Source: Tissierellia bacterium (GTDB taxonomy: Bacteria; Bacillota; Clostridia; Tissierellales; Tepidimicrobiaceae). Taken from it: a stretch of 64,000 nucleotides of DNA. Shown here one piece after another: positions 16,922-26,401 of this stretch. Numbering within the stretch: the stretch's first letter is position 1; each line of letters opens with the position of its first letter. A program made the translations under genes and the position numbers. The notes under the pieces are model-generated. The model did not search any database and was not told where the DNA came from. It was given only the letters and a program-made list of their open reading frames with translations. The stretch is taken from assembly GCA_012735215.1 (NCBI GenBank), contig JAAYHX010000009.1, forward strand, positions 1 to 64,000. The letters run 5' to 3'.

Positions 16922-16958
16922 AAAAAGAGGGCACCTATTCTATATAGATGCCCCTTTT
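16922..16958. terminator. Terminator between TDT transporter and pepT
   Basis: AAAAGAGGGCA and TGCCCCTTTT form an imperfect stem followed by T-rich sequence on the plus strand and preceded by an A-run, so it can serve the minus-strand transporter gene ending at 16961. Confidence 0.55.
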
Positions 16959-16960
16959 AT

Positions 16961-17890
16961 CTATCCTTTAACCTTTTCTTTTGAAAACAAAAATCCAATA
17001 TACCTAAACAATACATATAGGACCATTACTACTGCAACTACCTCTTCAAGCTTTACCAAGTATTTGAGCAATTCAATAGTATGGCCAGCATTTATAAGGA
17101 ATCCATTAGTAACCTTTAGTGCTATTCCACTAATAACCAGTGGGAAAGTAAAGGCAGAATAGCTGGGGTAGAACTTTAACTTTAAAAGCTTTGGCAATGT
17201 AAGCAATATATAAATATAGGTTGCCTGAGATAGGGCAAGAAGTAAGTAAACTATTGCCATATTCTTTTCCTGAAAGGCATTCATATATCCTGTAAGACAA
17301 AGGCTTGCAGGTGCTGAAAATATAACTATTGTAGGAAGTGCTGGTTCTGGTATATTCTTTACCTTTAATACCCTATAAAGTACTATAGGGAATAATACTA
17401 AATAGGAAATAAATCCAAACCAAAAGGCTATCTGCCCAACACCTGTCATGTTAAAGGCAGGAGAAGTAATACTTGATACGGCAATTCCCACATATACTAT
17501 AAACCAGCTTGGAAATACTTTTTTTATATTAAAGTTCACTAAATAGTTTTTTGAAAAGATGATCATAAGTAAAATATGGAGTATAAGTCCAATAATCCAC
17601 ATGCCAAAGGCCAAGGCGCCAGCATAAGGTTTTAAATAGGTAGCAAGCAACATAATTCCCATGGATAAGGTGGGGAATACGCTAGCTACAACAGGATTAT
17701 CTAAGCTCTCTTTAACCTCCTTTGGATACATGACAATTTTAATCAATACTAATAACAATAAGATAGCTGATAAGCAGCCAAAAATATTTCTATAGGTGTC
17801 GCCATAGGATAAAACCAAATTACCAGTAGCTGCTAGACCTAGCATTAGGCCAACTATTGGTATAGGCAACTTCTTAATAATTCCACCCAT
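16961..17890 (-). CDS. TDT/SLAC1-type transporter (TehA-like)
   Basis: A 309-residue integral membrane protein with about ten hydrophobic helices, matching the tellurite-resistance/dicarboxylate transporter family. Typical elements are the N-terminal KKLPIPIVGLMLGLAATGNL, the central SPAFNMTGVGQIAFWFG and PTIVIFSAPASLCLTGYMNAF. ATG at 17890 is preferred, because the earlier GTG lies within AGGAGGTG. Members export C4-dicarboxylates, sulfite or other anions; the substrate here is unknown. Confidence 0.8.
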   Translation of the reverse strand: MGGIIKKLPIPIVGLMLGLAATGNLVLSYGDTYRNIFGCLSAILLLLVLIKIVMYPKEVKESLDNPVVASVFPTLSMGIMLLATYLKPYAGALAFGMWIIGLILHILLMIIFSKNYLVNFNIKKVFPSWFIVYVGIAVSSITSPAFNMTGVGQIAFWFGFISYLVLFPIVLYRVLKVKNIPEPALPTIVIFSAPASLCLTGYMNAFQEKNMAIVYLLLALSQATYIYILLTLPKLLKLKFYPSYSAFTFPLVISGIALKVTNGFLINAGHTIELLKYLVKLEEVVAVVMVLYVLFRYIGFLFSKEKVKG

Positions 17891-18225
17891 TAATATCACC
17901 TCCTATTTTTTTACACATTTTAAAATAACATGTATACATAAACAAATCCAATTGATAATATTTATTGAACAACTTTTATCTATTAGAAAATCTTATGGAT
18001 AAGTCTGTAAATAGATTAAGGATATTTGTGTAGACTTTTCTTATAGATTAATTATTACACAATTGTTATAATCTAGTTAAGCCAATGGATAAATTTTCTA
18101 TATAGCAAAAAATCTATACTTAAAAAGCTGTCTGTTTTTAGCATAATATGAATATCTTATGGGTAATATTATTCAATAGACAAGTTGCTTACAGTATTAT
18201 ATATGAGCTACTAGGAGGTTGTTAT
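17891..18225. other. 335-base divergent intergenic region
   Basis: No gene or RNA seen. It is AT-rich and should hold the promoters of the TDT transporter (minus) and the M16C peptidase (plus). A perfect TATAAT at 18068-18073 is a candidate -10 box for the peptidase, without a convincing -35. Nearby TATGGATAA (17994-18002) resembles a weak DnaA box. Confidence 0.4.
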
Positions 18226-21147
18226 ATGAATTTTGAAATCTATAAAACTTACCACGGGTTTAAGCTTATAGAAGAAAGAGATGTACCAGAAATACAATCT
18301 AAGGCAAGGATATTTTACCATGAAAAGAGTGGAGCCAAACTACTCCAGTTGGAAAATGATGACGATAATAAGGTGTTTTCTATAGGATTTAGAACCCCTC
18401 CTTCAGATGATACAGGAGTACCCCATATAATAGAACACTGCGTTCTTTCGGGCTCAAGAAAGTATATAACCAAAGAGCCTTTCATGGATATGGCCAAGGG
18501 CTCACTGCAGACCTTCATGAATGCCATAACCTTCAGCGACAAGACCTTATTTCCAATTGCCAGCAGAAACGAAAAGGACTTTTTCAATCTAATGGATGTT
18601 TACTTAGATGCAGTATTCTATCCTAAGATATATGAGATACCTGAAATATTTATGCAGGAAGGCTGGCACCATGAAATATTTGGAGAAGATGAGCCCATTA
18701 TATATAAGGGTGTAGTATACAATGAAATGCTGGGAGCCTACTCCTCACCAGAGAGAATTCTAAGTGATAGTATTAGCAAATCCCTATTTCCAGATACTTG
18801 TTACAAGTATTCCTCTGGGGGAAATCCTGAAGCAATTCCAGACCTATCCTATGAGGAATTTCTAAACTTCCATAGAAGGTATTATCATCCTTCTAACAGC
18901 TACATCTTTTTATATGGAAATGGAGATTTAGAAAAACAGCTGAGACATATAGATCAACACTATCTGTCTCACTTCGATAAAAGGGATGTTGATTCAACTA
19001 TAAGGGAGCAAAAGCCATTTATATCCAGAAATCAAGTGGTTGATTATTATCCCATATCTAAGGATGAACCCGAGGAAGACCGTTCTTACTTGAGTCTAAA
19101 CTTTGTGCTAGGTAAAAGCACTGACCCAAAAACCTACTTAATGTCTAATATATTAAGCCAGCTCTTAATAGTATCGGAAGCAGCTCCCCTTAAGAAGGCC
19201 CTCCTTGAAGAGGGAATAGGAGAGGATGTATTCCAAATCTTGGTAGATGGGTTGCAGTTGGGATTTGGAATAGTAGCAAAGAACACTTCCCAGGACAAAA
19301 AGGATCAGTTCAAAAAAATAGTATTTGATACCTTAAACAAAATTGTAAAGGAAGGCATTGACAGGGAGCTAATTGAAGCCTCCATAAACGTTATTGAATA
19401 CGATTTAAGAGAAGCTTCCAATTTCCCTACAAAGGGCATAGTATACAATATGCTTTCTCTTGATAGCTGGCTATATGATGGAGATCCTCTAGCCCATATT
19501 CAATATGATGAGTCTTTAAAGGAAATTAGGGAGCAAATTGACACAGGATACTTTGAAGATTTTATTGAAGAGAGGATAATTAATAATCCTCATAGCTCTT
19601 TAGTTATAGTAAATCCTAAAAAGGGCCTAGGGGAAGAGAAGGAAAAGCTAGTAAGGGAAAGCTTGGATAAGTATAAGGAATCCTTATCAAAAGAGGAAAT
19701 TGATGCATTAATTGAGAAGAACAATAAGCTTAAGGATATGCAGATGACTGATGACTCCCCAGAGGCAAAGGCTACGATACCCAAGCTATCCATATCCGAC
19801 GTAAATCCAAAATCAGAACATATCCCTCAGGAGGTAATCAAGGAAGAGGATTATACAATACTAAATCACAATATATTCACTAGCAAGATTGCCTATGTGG
19901 ACCTATACTTTGATACTAGCATGGTGGATGAAAGCCTGATTCCCTATGTAAGCTTGCTTGCAGGAATACTGGGGAAAATAGATACAAAGAAAAAATCCTA
20001 TGGTGAATTGTCCAATGACATATATGTAAATACAGGAGGTATCAACTTTAGCTCTAATGCATATGTTGAAAAGGATGACGACAATATATACTATCCTAAA
20101 TTTATAGTACAAGGTAAGGCTATAGGAAAGAACATACCAAAGCTAATGGAGCTTATTTCTGAACTGATAACAGAATCAAAGATTGAAGATACAAAGAGGA
20201 TTAAGGAGCTGTTACAGCAGATTAAATCTAGAATTGAAATGTCTATATTCAATAACGGTCATTCAGTAGCTATGAGAAGGGTAGCATCCTACTTTTCACC
20301 CTCAGGCAAATATGCCGAAAGGCTGCAGGGATTGGACTTCTACTGGTTCCTTAGTGACATCTTGAAGGACTTTGATGAAAACAGCCAGAAAATCCTGTAT
20401 AATTTGAAAAAAGTATATGATACCATATTCAATAAAAACAACTTAATAATAAGCTTTACTGGAGATCAGGATGACTTTGCAGTGGTTAAAGACAATATGA
20501 AGATAGTAATAGATAGTATAAGGAAGGATAAATTTGAATCTCAAGTATACCAGTTCAAGGAGGAGAAGTTAAATGAAGGGATACTATCATCAGCAAATGT
20601 TCAATATGTATCCAAGGGCTACAATTATAAAAAATTAGGTCATGATTACCACGGCAGCCTACTAGTTCTATCCACCATATTGAGTAGGGAATATCTTCAC
20701 AACAAGATCAGGGCCCAAGGAGGGGCTTATGGAGCAGGTATAAGCATTGATAGATCAGGAAGTTTGATTACCTATTCCTATAGGGACCCTAACCTTAAGG
20801 AGACCCTAGAAGCCTATGATAGTATGGCTAATTATATAGAAAACTTGAACTTAACCAAAAATGACTTAACTACCTTTATAATAGGTACCATAAGCCGCAT
20901 AGATCCAGCTACAACACCTCATATGAAGGGGCAAATTGCTACAAGCAGATATATATCTAATGTAAGCCAGGATGATGTTCAGAAGAATAGGGATGAGATA
21001 TTGGGTACTAGAGTAAAGGACATTAAGAATGCTGCAGATCTTCTAAAAGGGTCCATGGAAGAAAACTATATGTGTGCCTTAGGAAATGAAAACAAGTTAA
21101 GAGAAAACCAGGATCTATTCAATAAGCTAGTCCAGTTAAAGAAGTAA
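18226..21147 (+). CDS. M16C family zinc metallopeptidase (insulinase/presequence protease type)
   Basis: A 973-residue protein of the PreP/Cym1-like M16C group: two M16 halves joined by the M16C-associated domain (about 450-700). The inverted zinc motif HxxEH is seen as VPHIIEHCVLSGS near 70, with the distal Glu in NEMLGAYSSPE near 170. The second half retains the RAQGGAYGAG structural motif. ATG at 18226 follows AGGAGG; an upstream ATG at 18148 has no such site. The family degrades unstructured peptides in a closed chamber. There is no signal peptide, so it should act in the cytoplasm. Confidence 0.92.
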   Translation: MNFEIYKTYHGFKLIEERDVPEIQSKARIFYHEKSGAKLLQLENDDDNKVFSIGFRTPPSDDTGVPHIIEHCVLSGSRKYITKEPFMDMAKGSLQTFMNAITFSDKTLFPIASRNEKDFFNLMDVYLDAVFYPKIYEIPEIFMQEGWHHEIFGEDEPIIYKGVVYNEMLGAYSSPERILSDSISKSLFPDTCYKYSSGGNPEAIPDLSYEEFLNFHRRYYHPSNSYIFLYGNGDLEKQLRHIDQHYLSHFDKRDVDSTIREQKPFISRNQVVDYYPISKDEPEEDRSYLSLNFVLGKSTDPKTYLMSNILSQLLIVSEAAPLKKALLEEGIGEDVFQILVDGLQLGFGIVAKNTSQDKKDQFKKIVFDTLNKIVKEGIDRELIEASINVIEYDLREASNFPTKGIVYNMLSLDSWLYDGDPLAHIQYDESLKEIREQIDTGYFEDFIEERIINNPHSSLVIVNPKKGLGEEKEKLVRESLDKYKESLSKEEIDALIEKNNKLKDMQMTDDSPEAKATIPKLSISDVNPKSEHIPQEVIKEEDYTILNHNIFTSKIAYVDLYFDTSMVDESLIPYVSLLAGILGKIDTKKKSYGELSNDIYVNTGGINFSSNAYVEKDDDNIYYPKFIVQGKAIGKNIPKLMELISELITESKIEDTKRIKELLQQIKSRIEMSIFNNGHSVAMRRVASYFSPSGKYAERLQGLDFYWFLSDILKDFDENSQKILYNLKKVYDTIFNKNNLIISFTGDQDDFAVVKDNMKIVIDSIRKDKFESQVYQFKEEKLNEGILSSANVQYVSKGYNYKKLGHDYHGSLLVLSTILSREYLHNKIRAQGGAYGAGISIDRSGSLITYSYRDPNLKETLEAYDSMANYIENLNLTKNDLTTFIIGTISRIDPATTPHMKGQIATSRYISNVSQDDVQKNRDEILGTRVKDIKNAADLLKGSMEENYMCALGNENKLRENQDLFNKLVQLKK

Positions 21148-21153
21148 ACTAAC

Positions 21154-21187
21154 AAGACCTTTCCCCTGCATAAGGGAAAGGTCTTTA
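21154..21187. terminator. Bidirectional terminator
   Basis: AAGACCTTTCCC and GGGAAAGGTCTT are perfect 12-base arms around eight bases, between the convergent M16C and murF genes. Confidence 0.85.
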
Positions 21188-22594
21188 TTATTTCATCTCC
21201 TCTTGGGAAAAGGATACTTCTCTACTTAAAGCCTCTACTACTTCTTCTAAGCCTAGGGATCTAGAGGCTTTAACTAGCATCAAGGAATTTCCTTGTATGA
21301 CCTCTTTAACTTTATTAATCAATTCCTTCTTATCTTCACAATGGATTATTCTGTCTTTACCAAACCTATCCTTTGCAGCCTCTCCTATATGTTTGGCAAG
21401 GGGACCTATGGTCAATAGATAATCCACCTCCTTTTCATCAATAGTTAAACCTATTTTTTCATGGGCTCTGACCTCATCTTTTCCTAATCCCAGCATATCT
21501 CCAATGACTGCAATTTTTTGATTAAAGCCCTTCATACTGTAGAGGGTATTTAAGGCAGCTTGAAGGCTATCTGGGTTTGATTTGTATGAATCGTTTAAGA
21601 TGGCAAAGCCTTTAGCATAGATTAGTTCATCCCTCATACCTGTCTTATCCACTTGGTATAAGCCTTCTTGTATTAGATCTAAAGGTATATTAAAATACCT
21701 AGCTACTGCTATAGCAGCAGTGGCATTATACATATTATGTTCTCCTAATATAGGAAGGATAAAGTCCTTGTGGGTGGGGGCTTCCAAGGTAAAGGATAAT
21801 CCCCTTTGGTCCATGCTATTTAGTCTACAGCGATAGTGATTGTGTTCCTCTGTACCATAGGATAGGGCTTTGTGTTTTATAGGATAGTCTTTTAATACCT
21901 TCTTAAGAGTCGGATCATCTCCAAAGTATATGAACAATCCTTCTGGGTCTAGCCCTTCTAGTATCTCAAGCTTTGCCTTTGCTACATTCTCTTTGTTAAG
22001 CAGATGTTCTAAATGGGCTTCTCCTATGCTTGTTATTATAGCTACATCTGGCTTTACAATAGCGGTTAGGGTAGATAGCTCCCCAAACATTTCAGTGCCC
22101 ATTTCAACAACAGCCATTTCAGTGTCTTCATCTAGACTTAGAAGTGTAAGGGGAACTCCAATAAAGTTGTTGTAATTGCCCATGGTTTTTTTAGTTTTAT
22201 ATTTTGTGCTAAGTAAGCTGGCAGTAATGTCCTTGGTAGTGGTTTTACCATTGCTGCCCGTTATTCCAATTACTTTTACCTTTAGCTGCTGCCTATATTC
22301 CTTTGCCAATTGCTGAAGGGCAAGCAAGGTATCATCTACTAGTATAAAGGGAAAGTCTAAGTTTGGAATAGGCTCATTCTTGCTCCAAAGGGAAGCTCTG
22401 GCTCCCCCTTCAATGGCTTGGTTAATGAACTTATGGCCATTAAACTTATCCCCTACTAAGGGGACAAAAAGCTGTCCCTCTTTTATAGTTCGTGTGTCAG
22501 TTGAAACACCTTCTATAAGTATATCCTTGTCTTCTTTCTTTATCCCTGTACCCTTGGACATGAGCTGTATTTCTTGCAGAGTACGCTTTATCAT
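21188..22594 (-). CDS. murF: UDP-N-acetylmuramoyl-tripeptide--D-alanyl-D-alanine ligase (MurF)
   Basis: A 468-residue Mur ligase. The ATP loop is GITGSNGKTTTKDI (about 116-129). The central domain carries ...MGNYNNFIGVPLTLLSLDEDTEMAVVEMGTE and the TSIGEAHLEHL metal/substrate block. The C-terminal domain holds NDSYKSNPDSLQAAL and VIGDMLGLG, which are MurF-type rather than MurE. It adds D-Ala-D-Ala to the UDP-MurNAc tripeptide, the last cytoplasmic step of the peptidoglycan stem. Ddl, which makes D-Ala-D-Ala, lies immediately upstream, so the pair makes and attaches the same dipeptide. Confidence 0.95.
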   Translation of the reverse strand: MIKRTLQEIQLMSKGTGIKKEDKDILIEGVSTDTRTIKEGQLFVPLVGDKFNGHKFINQAIEGGARASLWSKNEPIPNLDFPFILVDDTLLALQQLAKEYRQQLKVKVIGITGSNGKTTTKDITASLLSTKYKTKKTMGNYNNFIGVPLTLLSLDEDTEMAVVEMGTEMFGELSTLTAIVKPDVAIITSIGEAHLEHLLNKENVAKAKLEILEGLDPEGLFIYFGDDPTLKKVLKDYPIKHKALSYGTEEHNHYRCRLNSMDQRGLSFTLEAPTHKDFILPILGEHNMYNATAAIAVARYFNIPLDLIQEGLYQVDKTGMRDELIYAKGFAILNDSYKSNPDSLQAALNTLYSMKGFNQKIAVIGDMLGLGKDEVRAHEKIGLTIDEKEVDYLLTIGPLAKHIGEAAKDRFGKDRIIHCEDKKELINKVKEVIQGNSLMLVKASRSLGLEEVVEALSREVSFSQEEMK

Positions 22595-22599
22595 CTATT

Positions 22600-23673
22600 T
22601 CACCTCGTTCTTCTAAGACTATTTTTCTGTTCATATCTTTCAAAGGCAAATGCGATCAATTTTTCCACTAGCTCTGGATATGTAGTTCCATCAGTAGCCT
22701 TCCACAATACAGGTGTCATACTTAAGGCTGTAAATCCAGGCATTGTATTTATTTCATTTAGGATAACTTCATTGTCATCAGTAACGAATATATCCACCCT
22801 AGCAAGGCCATAGCAATTTAGAACCTTGAAAGCTTCAACAGCCAATTCTCTAACCTTTTCAGTTACTTCTGGTGTTAGTCTGGCAGGAACCACTGGAGTA
22901 GTGCTCTTATCGTTATATTTTGCCTCATAATCGAAGAAGGGCCTATGAATGATGAATTCTCCTGGGAGAGAAGCTTTAGGATTGTCATTTCCTATAACAG
23001 AAACCTGCATTTCCCTACCAACAACTTCTTCTTCTATTATTACCTTTGTATCATAAATAAAGGCTTCATCTATGGCTTTTCTTAGTTCTTCCCTATTTTC
23101 TACCCTGTTTATTGCTACACTAGAGCCTAGGTTAGCAGGCTTTACAAAATAAGCATATGCTAACTTTTCTTCAATCTCATCTAATACTTTTTCCTGATCC
23201 TCTTTCCAAAGATGTAATTTGGTTGAAGAGTATTTTGTTATTGGTAGATTGTGCTTTGCACATATATCTTTCATTATCACCTTGTCCATGCCTACTGCTG
23301 AAGATAATACTTCATTGCCTACATAGGGAATATTTAGAATCTCCAATAGGCCTTGCAATGTACCATCCTCACCGAAGGTTCCATGGATAGCAGGGAAAAC
23401 CACATTCCTTTGTTTTTCATCTAGCACTTGGGTTAAGAACTTCCCTACAGAACTGGATACGGAATCCTTAGTCTCTACCTGTAACTGCTCCACACTTTCA
23501 ATTTGTTCCTTTAATAAACCTAGACAGGACCAAACCCCTTCTTTGCTTATATATACTGGGTATACATTATATTTATCCTTATCTAAAGCATTCAGTATAG
23601 CAGAAGCACTTTTTAAAGATACTTCATGTTCTGCTGATTTGCCTCCATAAAGTACGTAAACATTTGTCTTCAT
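22600..23673 (-). CDS. ddl: D-alanine--D-alanine ligase
   Basis: A 357-residue ATP-grasp enzyme. The N-terminal YVLYGGKSAEHEVSLKSA, the central FPAIHGTFGEDGTLQGLLE (serine/glycine loop), VKPANLGSSVAINRV, and the Mg-binding FVTDDNEVILNEINTMPGFTALSMTP segment are typical. The length suits the VanA/Ddl family, and GxxG residues point to normal D-Ala-D-Ala production, though D-Ala-D-Lac activity cannot be excluded by eye. The ATG follows GGAGGG. It leads the murF operon, with only five bases between the genes. Confidence 0.93.
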   Translation of the reverse strand: MKTNVYVLYGGKSAEHEVSLKSASAILNALDKDKYNVYPVYISKEGVWSCLGLLKEQIESVEQLQVETKDSVSSSVGKFLTQVLDEKQRNVVFPAIHGTFGEDGTLQGLLEILNIPYVGNEVLSSAVGMDKVIMKDICAKHNLPITKYSSTKLHLWKEDQEKVLDEIEEKLAYAYFVKPANLGSSVAINRVENREELRKAIDEAFIYDTKVIIEEEVVGREMQVSVIGNDNPKASLPGEFIIHRPFFDYEAKYNDKSTTPVVPARLTPEVTEKVRELAVEAFKVLNCYGLARVDIFVTDDNEVILNEINTMPGFTALSMTPVLWKATDGTTYPELVEKLIAFAFERYEQKNSLRRTR

Positions 23674-23908
23674 ATTATTCCCTCCAAAAATAAGGTTATT
23701 TTTATTGTTGTTGTAAAAACTATAGTTGTTTGTATATACTTATAATAATATAATAAAAATCACAATATGCAAAGTTTTAATTATTAATAAGTGTTTGCTG
23801 CTTATTACTATTTTTCAACAAATTTACTTAAGTATATTCTACAAATATTCATTTTATGAAATATCTGGTATAATATTCATATTACTAAAAAAGGAGAATT
23901 ATGATTCC

Positions 23909-24982
23909 ATGGTAAAGGATAAGCATTTAAGAAATTTGATAATGATCAGCTTAGTGCTGCTCATATTGCTATTGATGACTAAGTTAAAAGACCTCTTTTC
24001 TCCTATAATAGAGATACTTAACATAATCATAGTACCAATAATAATATCCATATTTCTATACTATATGATTAGGCCTATTATTAGGAGGCTGGAAAGGGGA
24101 AAGATACATAGGGGACTGATGATTGTATCCGTATTACTTGGTCTCATCTTATTGATAGGGATATTCTTAGCCTATGGAGGAACTGTTCTAAAGAGTCAAT
24201 TTGAAAGTGCTTTTGTAAGCTTAAGCAAGGATATTGATATTAAGGGCTTTGTAGATGGGGTATTAGACTTTATACCTGATGGCTTAATTCCCAAAAACGT
24301 GAATATGACAAATGTAGTATTAAACAGATTAAGGCAATTCATGTTAGATATTAGCCAAAACCTATTAGGCCTGATATCTAAAGTAGGGAACTTTGGTACT
24401 CAGGTAGCCCTGGTGCCATTTATACTGTTTTATTTCTTGAAGGATGATAGAAGGTTCTATCAGACATTTTTATCCCTAATGCCAAAGAGATATAACAAGA
24501 ACATAGATAAAGCCATGAGGGAAATTGATGAAGTCCTTTCCACCTATATATCCAGCCAACTGCTGGTGAGTTTCATCCTTGGAGTCATCATGTATATAGG
24601 TTATTTGATTATAGGACTGCCTAATGCCCTTATTATGGCCTTCTTTGCAATGATAACCAATATTATACCTTTTATTGGACCCTTTTTAGGAGCACTACCA
24701 GCTGTACTTATTGCCTTAACAATAGACTGGAAGATGATTTTAAAAGTGGCGGTACTGGCGGTCATTGTCCAGCAGGCTGAAGGGGACCTTATAACTCCAA
24801 GGATAGTAGGGAACAAGCTGAAGATTCATCCACTGGCTGTTATATTCATAGTGCTAATAAGTGTTCATTTGTTTGGTATATTTGGAGCCTTCATAGGAGT
24901 TCCTTTATATTTAATACTAAATATTATCTTAAAGGCTTTAACTCATATTAGAGATGACAAGAAGAAGGAGAAATTTGAGTAA
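23909..24982 (+). CDS. AI-2E family transporter (TqsA/PerM type)
   Basis: A 357-residue membrane protein of the former UPF0118 family. It has two helix pairs at the N-terminus, a central soluble stretch (about 90-150), and five or more helices in the second half, including the hallmark ALIMAFFAMITNIIPFIGPFLGALPAVLIAL and the C-terminal LIGVPLYLILNIILK-like end (here FIGVPLYLI). ATG at 23909 follows AAGGAG at 12 bases; the long upstream extension has no ribosome binding site. Members include quorum-signal exporters and sodium/proton antiporters, so the substrate is open. Confidence 0.85.
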   Translation: MVKDKHLRNLIMISLVLLILLLMTKLKDLFSPIIEILNIIIVPIIISIFLYYMIRPIIRRLERGKIHRGLMIVSVLLGLILLIGIFLAYGGTVLKSQFESAFVSLSKDIDIKGFVDGVLDFIPDGLIPKNVNMTNVVLNRLRQFMLDISQNLLGLISKVGNFGTQVALVPFILFYFLKDDRRFYQTFLSLMPKRYNKNIDKAMREIDEVLSTYISSQLLVSFILGVIMYIGYLIIGLPNALIMAFFAMITNIIPFIGPFLGALPAVLIALTIDWKMILKVAVLAVIVQQAEGDLITPRIVGNKLKIHPLAVIFIVLISVHLFGIFGAFIGVPLYLILNIILKALTHIRDDKKKEKFE

Positions 24983-24988
24983 TAAAAG

Positions 24989-25024
24989 AGACCCTAAGGC
25001 CTATACAGGTCTTAGGGTCTTCTT
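24989..25024. terminator. Bidirectional terminator
   Basis: AGACCCTAAG (24989-24998) and CTTAGGGTCT (25011-25020) are perfect arms, with flanking A and T tracts, between two convergent genes. Confidence 0.85.
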
Positions 25025-25025
25025 A

Positions 25026-25427
25026 TTACTCTGCTGTTTCCAATTCCTCTTGTATTTCTTTTTCAACTTCCTTGGTCATGGTACATTTCCCTTGGAAGAA
25101 GCCATTATCGTATATAACAAGGTTTGCTACCTTAATATCCCCTTTCAGTATTCCACTAGGGAATAGGGTCAACTTATCCTTTGCATTAACATTTCCATTT
25201 ACTGTTCCAGATATGTAAATATTAACGCCGCTAAGATTGCCATATACTACTCCTGTTTCACTTATGGTTATATCACCTTTACAGTCTACATCTCCTTTTA
25301 TTTCTCCATCAATCCTTATATTTCCCTCTCCTTGAACCTTACCTGTAATCCTTAGCTTTTCTCCTATTAGAGAGTCTATTTCTTGAGAAGGAGCAGTATC
25401 CATTTTGCTTTCTTTTTTACCAAACAT
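25026..25427 (-). CDS. Bactofilin (polymer-forming cytoskeletal protein)
   Basis: A 133-residue protein whose core (about 22-112) is a right-handed beta-helix of short repeats: GEKLRITGKVQGEGNIRIDGEIKG, DVDCKGDITISETG, NLSGVNIYISGTVNG, NVNAKDKLTLFPSG. Flanking tails are polar. Bactofilins form nucleotide-free filaments that position cell-wall enzymes. The gene lies 18 bases downstream of a membrane-anchored M23 peptidase gene, a pairing widespread in bacteria, and the two probably work together in wall shaping. Confidence 0.9.
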   Translation of the reverse strand: MFGKKESKMDTAPSQEIDSLIGEKLRITGKVQGEGNIRIDGEIKGDVDCKGDITISETGVVYGNLSGVNIYISGTVNGNVNAKDKLTLFPSGILKGDIKVANLVIYDNGFFQGKCTMTKEVEKEIQEELETAE

Positions 25428-25445
25428 AATTTCCCTCCTTCTTCA

Positions 25446-26327
25446 CTATTTTAGAATAGTCAGAGGATCTACCGGATCGCCCTTGTAGTGTATTTCAAAA
25501 TGAAGATGTGTTCCAGTACTTCGTCCAGTGCTGCCCATCTTTGCAATAATTTGCCCCTTATCCACCAGATCTCCTACATTGACCAGCAGTTTGCTGTTGT
25601 GAGCGTATAGGCTTTTATAGCTGTTTTGATGATCAATTATTATAAGCCTTCCGTATCCGCTTTTGTAGCCTGAAAACACAACCTTTCCCTTTCCAGCAGC
25701 ATAGATACTTGTTCCTCTTGAGTTAGCTATATCAATTCCCCAATGAAAGTCTGTTCTTCTGGTTATGGGGTGCCTTCTACTGCCAAAGGTAGAAGTCAGC
25801 CTGCCTTGGGCTGGCCACTGATCTGGAACTGTTTCCAAGTATTCAAACCTTTCCTCTATTTCCTCAACAAAGGCCTTAAATTCCTTTTCCTTAGCCTCTA
25901 GTTTTTTTTCTAAGGCTTCAACATCACGTAAGCTTTCTTTAGATGTAGATCTATTTCTATCGGTTAAGGAAGTTCCTCTAGAGGAGCTGTTTATTCCCGC
26001 CATCTTTTCCAGCTGCCTCTTTAGATTTTCCAACTCTGTTATCTTATCTTGGATTTCTGATGATTTTTCATCTACTAGGGCTATTTGCTCCTCTAGATTT
26101 TTGTTTTCTTCTACTAAGCTGTCCATCTCCGAAACTTTGGCCTTGTACTTTGCTTTAAGTTTTCCATGGGATATTAAAATGCTGCTGAAAATCAGGATGG
26201 CTACTAATCCTACAGCAATAGCTGCTTTAAGGAATCTTACAGGAACTGTAAGCCTTCTTACCTTATCAGTAGGAGGAATTATTACAACACAAATATTGTG
26301 ATCCTTACTCTTGTCCTTAGTACTCAT
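25446..26327 (-). CDS. Membrane-anchored M23 (LytM) metallopeptidase with coiled coil
   Basis: A 293-residue protein with a short cytoplasmic tail, one membrane helix (about 30-52), a coiled coil (about 60-165) and a C-terminal LytM domain. Zinc ligands are visible in SRRHPITRRTDFHWGIDIA (His and Asp) and THLHFEIHYKG (HxH). The domain cleaves peptidoglycan cross-bridges when the ligand set is complete, as here. ATG at 26327 is preferred over an upstream TTG that has no Shine-Dalgarno. It is in an operon with the bactofilin downstream. Confidence 0.9.
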   Translation of the reverse strand: MSTKDKSKDHNICVVIIPPTDKVRRLTVPVRFLKAAIAVGLVAILIFSSILISHGKLKAKYKAKVSEMDSLVEENKNLEEQIALVDEKSSEIQDKITELENLKRQLEKMAGINSSSRGTSLTDRNRSTSKESLRDVEALEKKLEAKEKEFKAFVEEIEERFEYLETVPDQWPAQGRLTSTFGSRRHPITRRTDFHWGIDIANSRGTSIYAAGKGKVVFSGYKSGYGRLIIIDHQNSYKSLYAHNSKLLVNVGDLVDKGQIIAKMGSTGRSTGTHLHFEIHYKGDPVDPLTILK

Positions 26328-26401
26328 TGCTGTTTCTACCTCTTTCTTATACAAGTGTTTCCATATATTTTCATATTCTACAAGAAATCAAAAAAACCTT
26401 C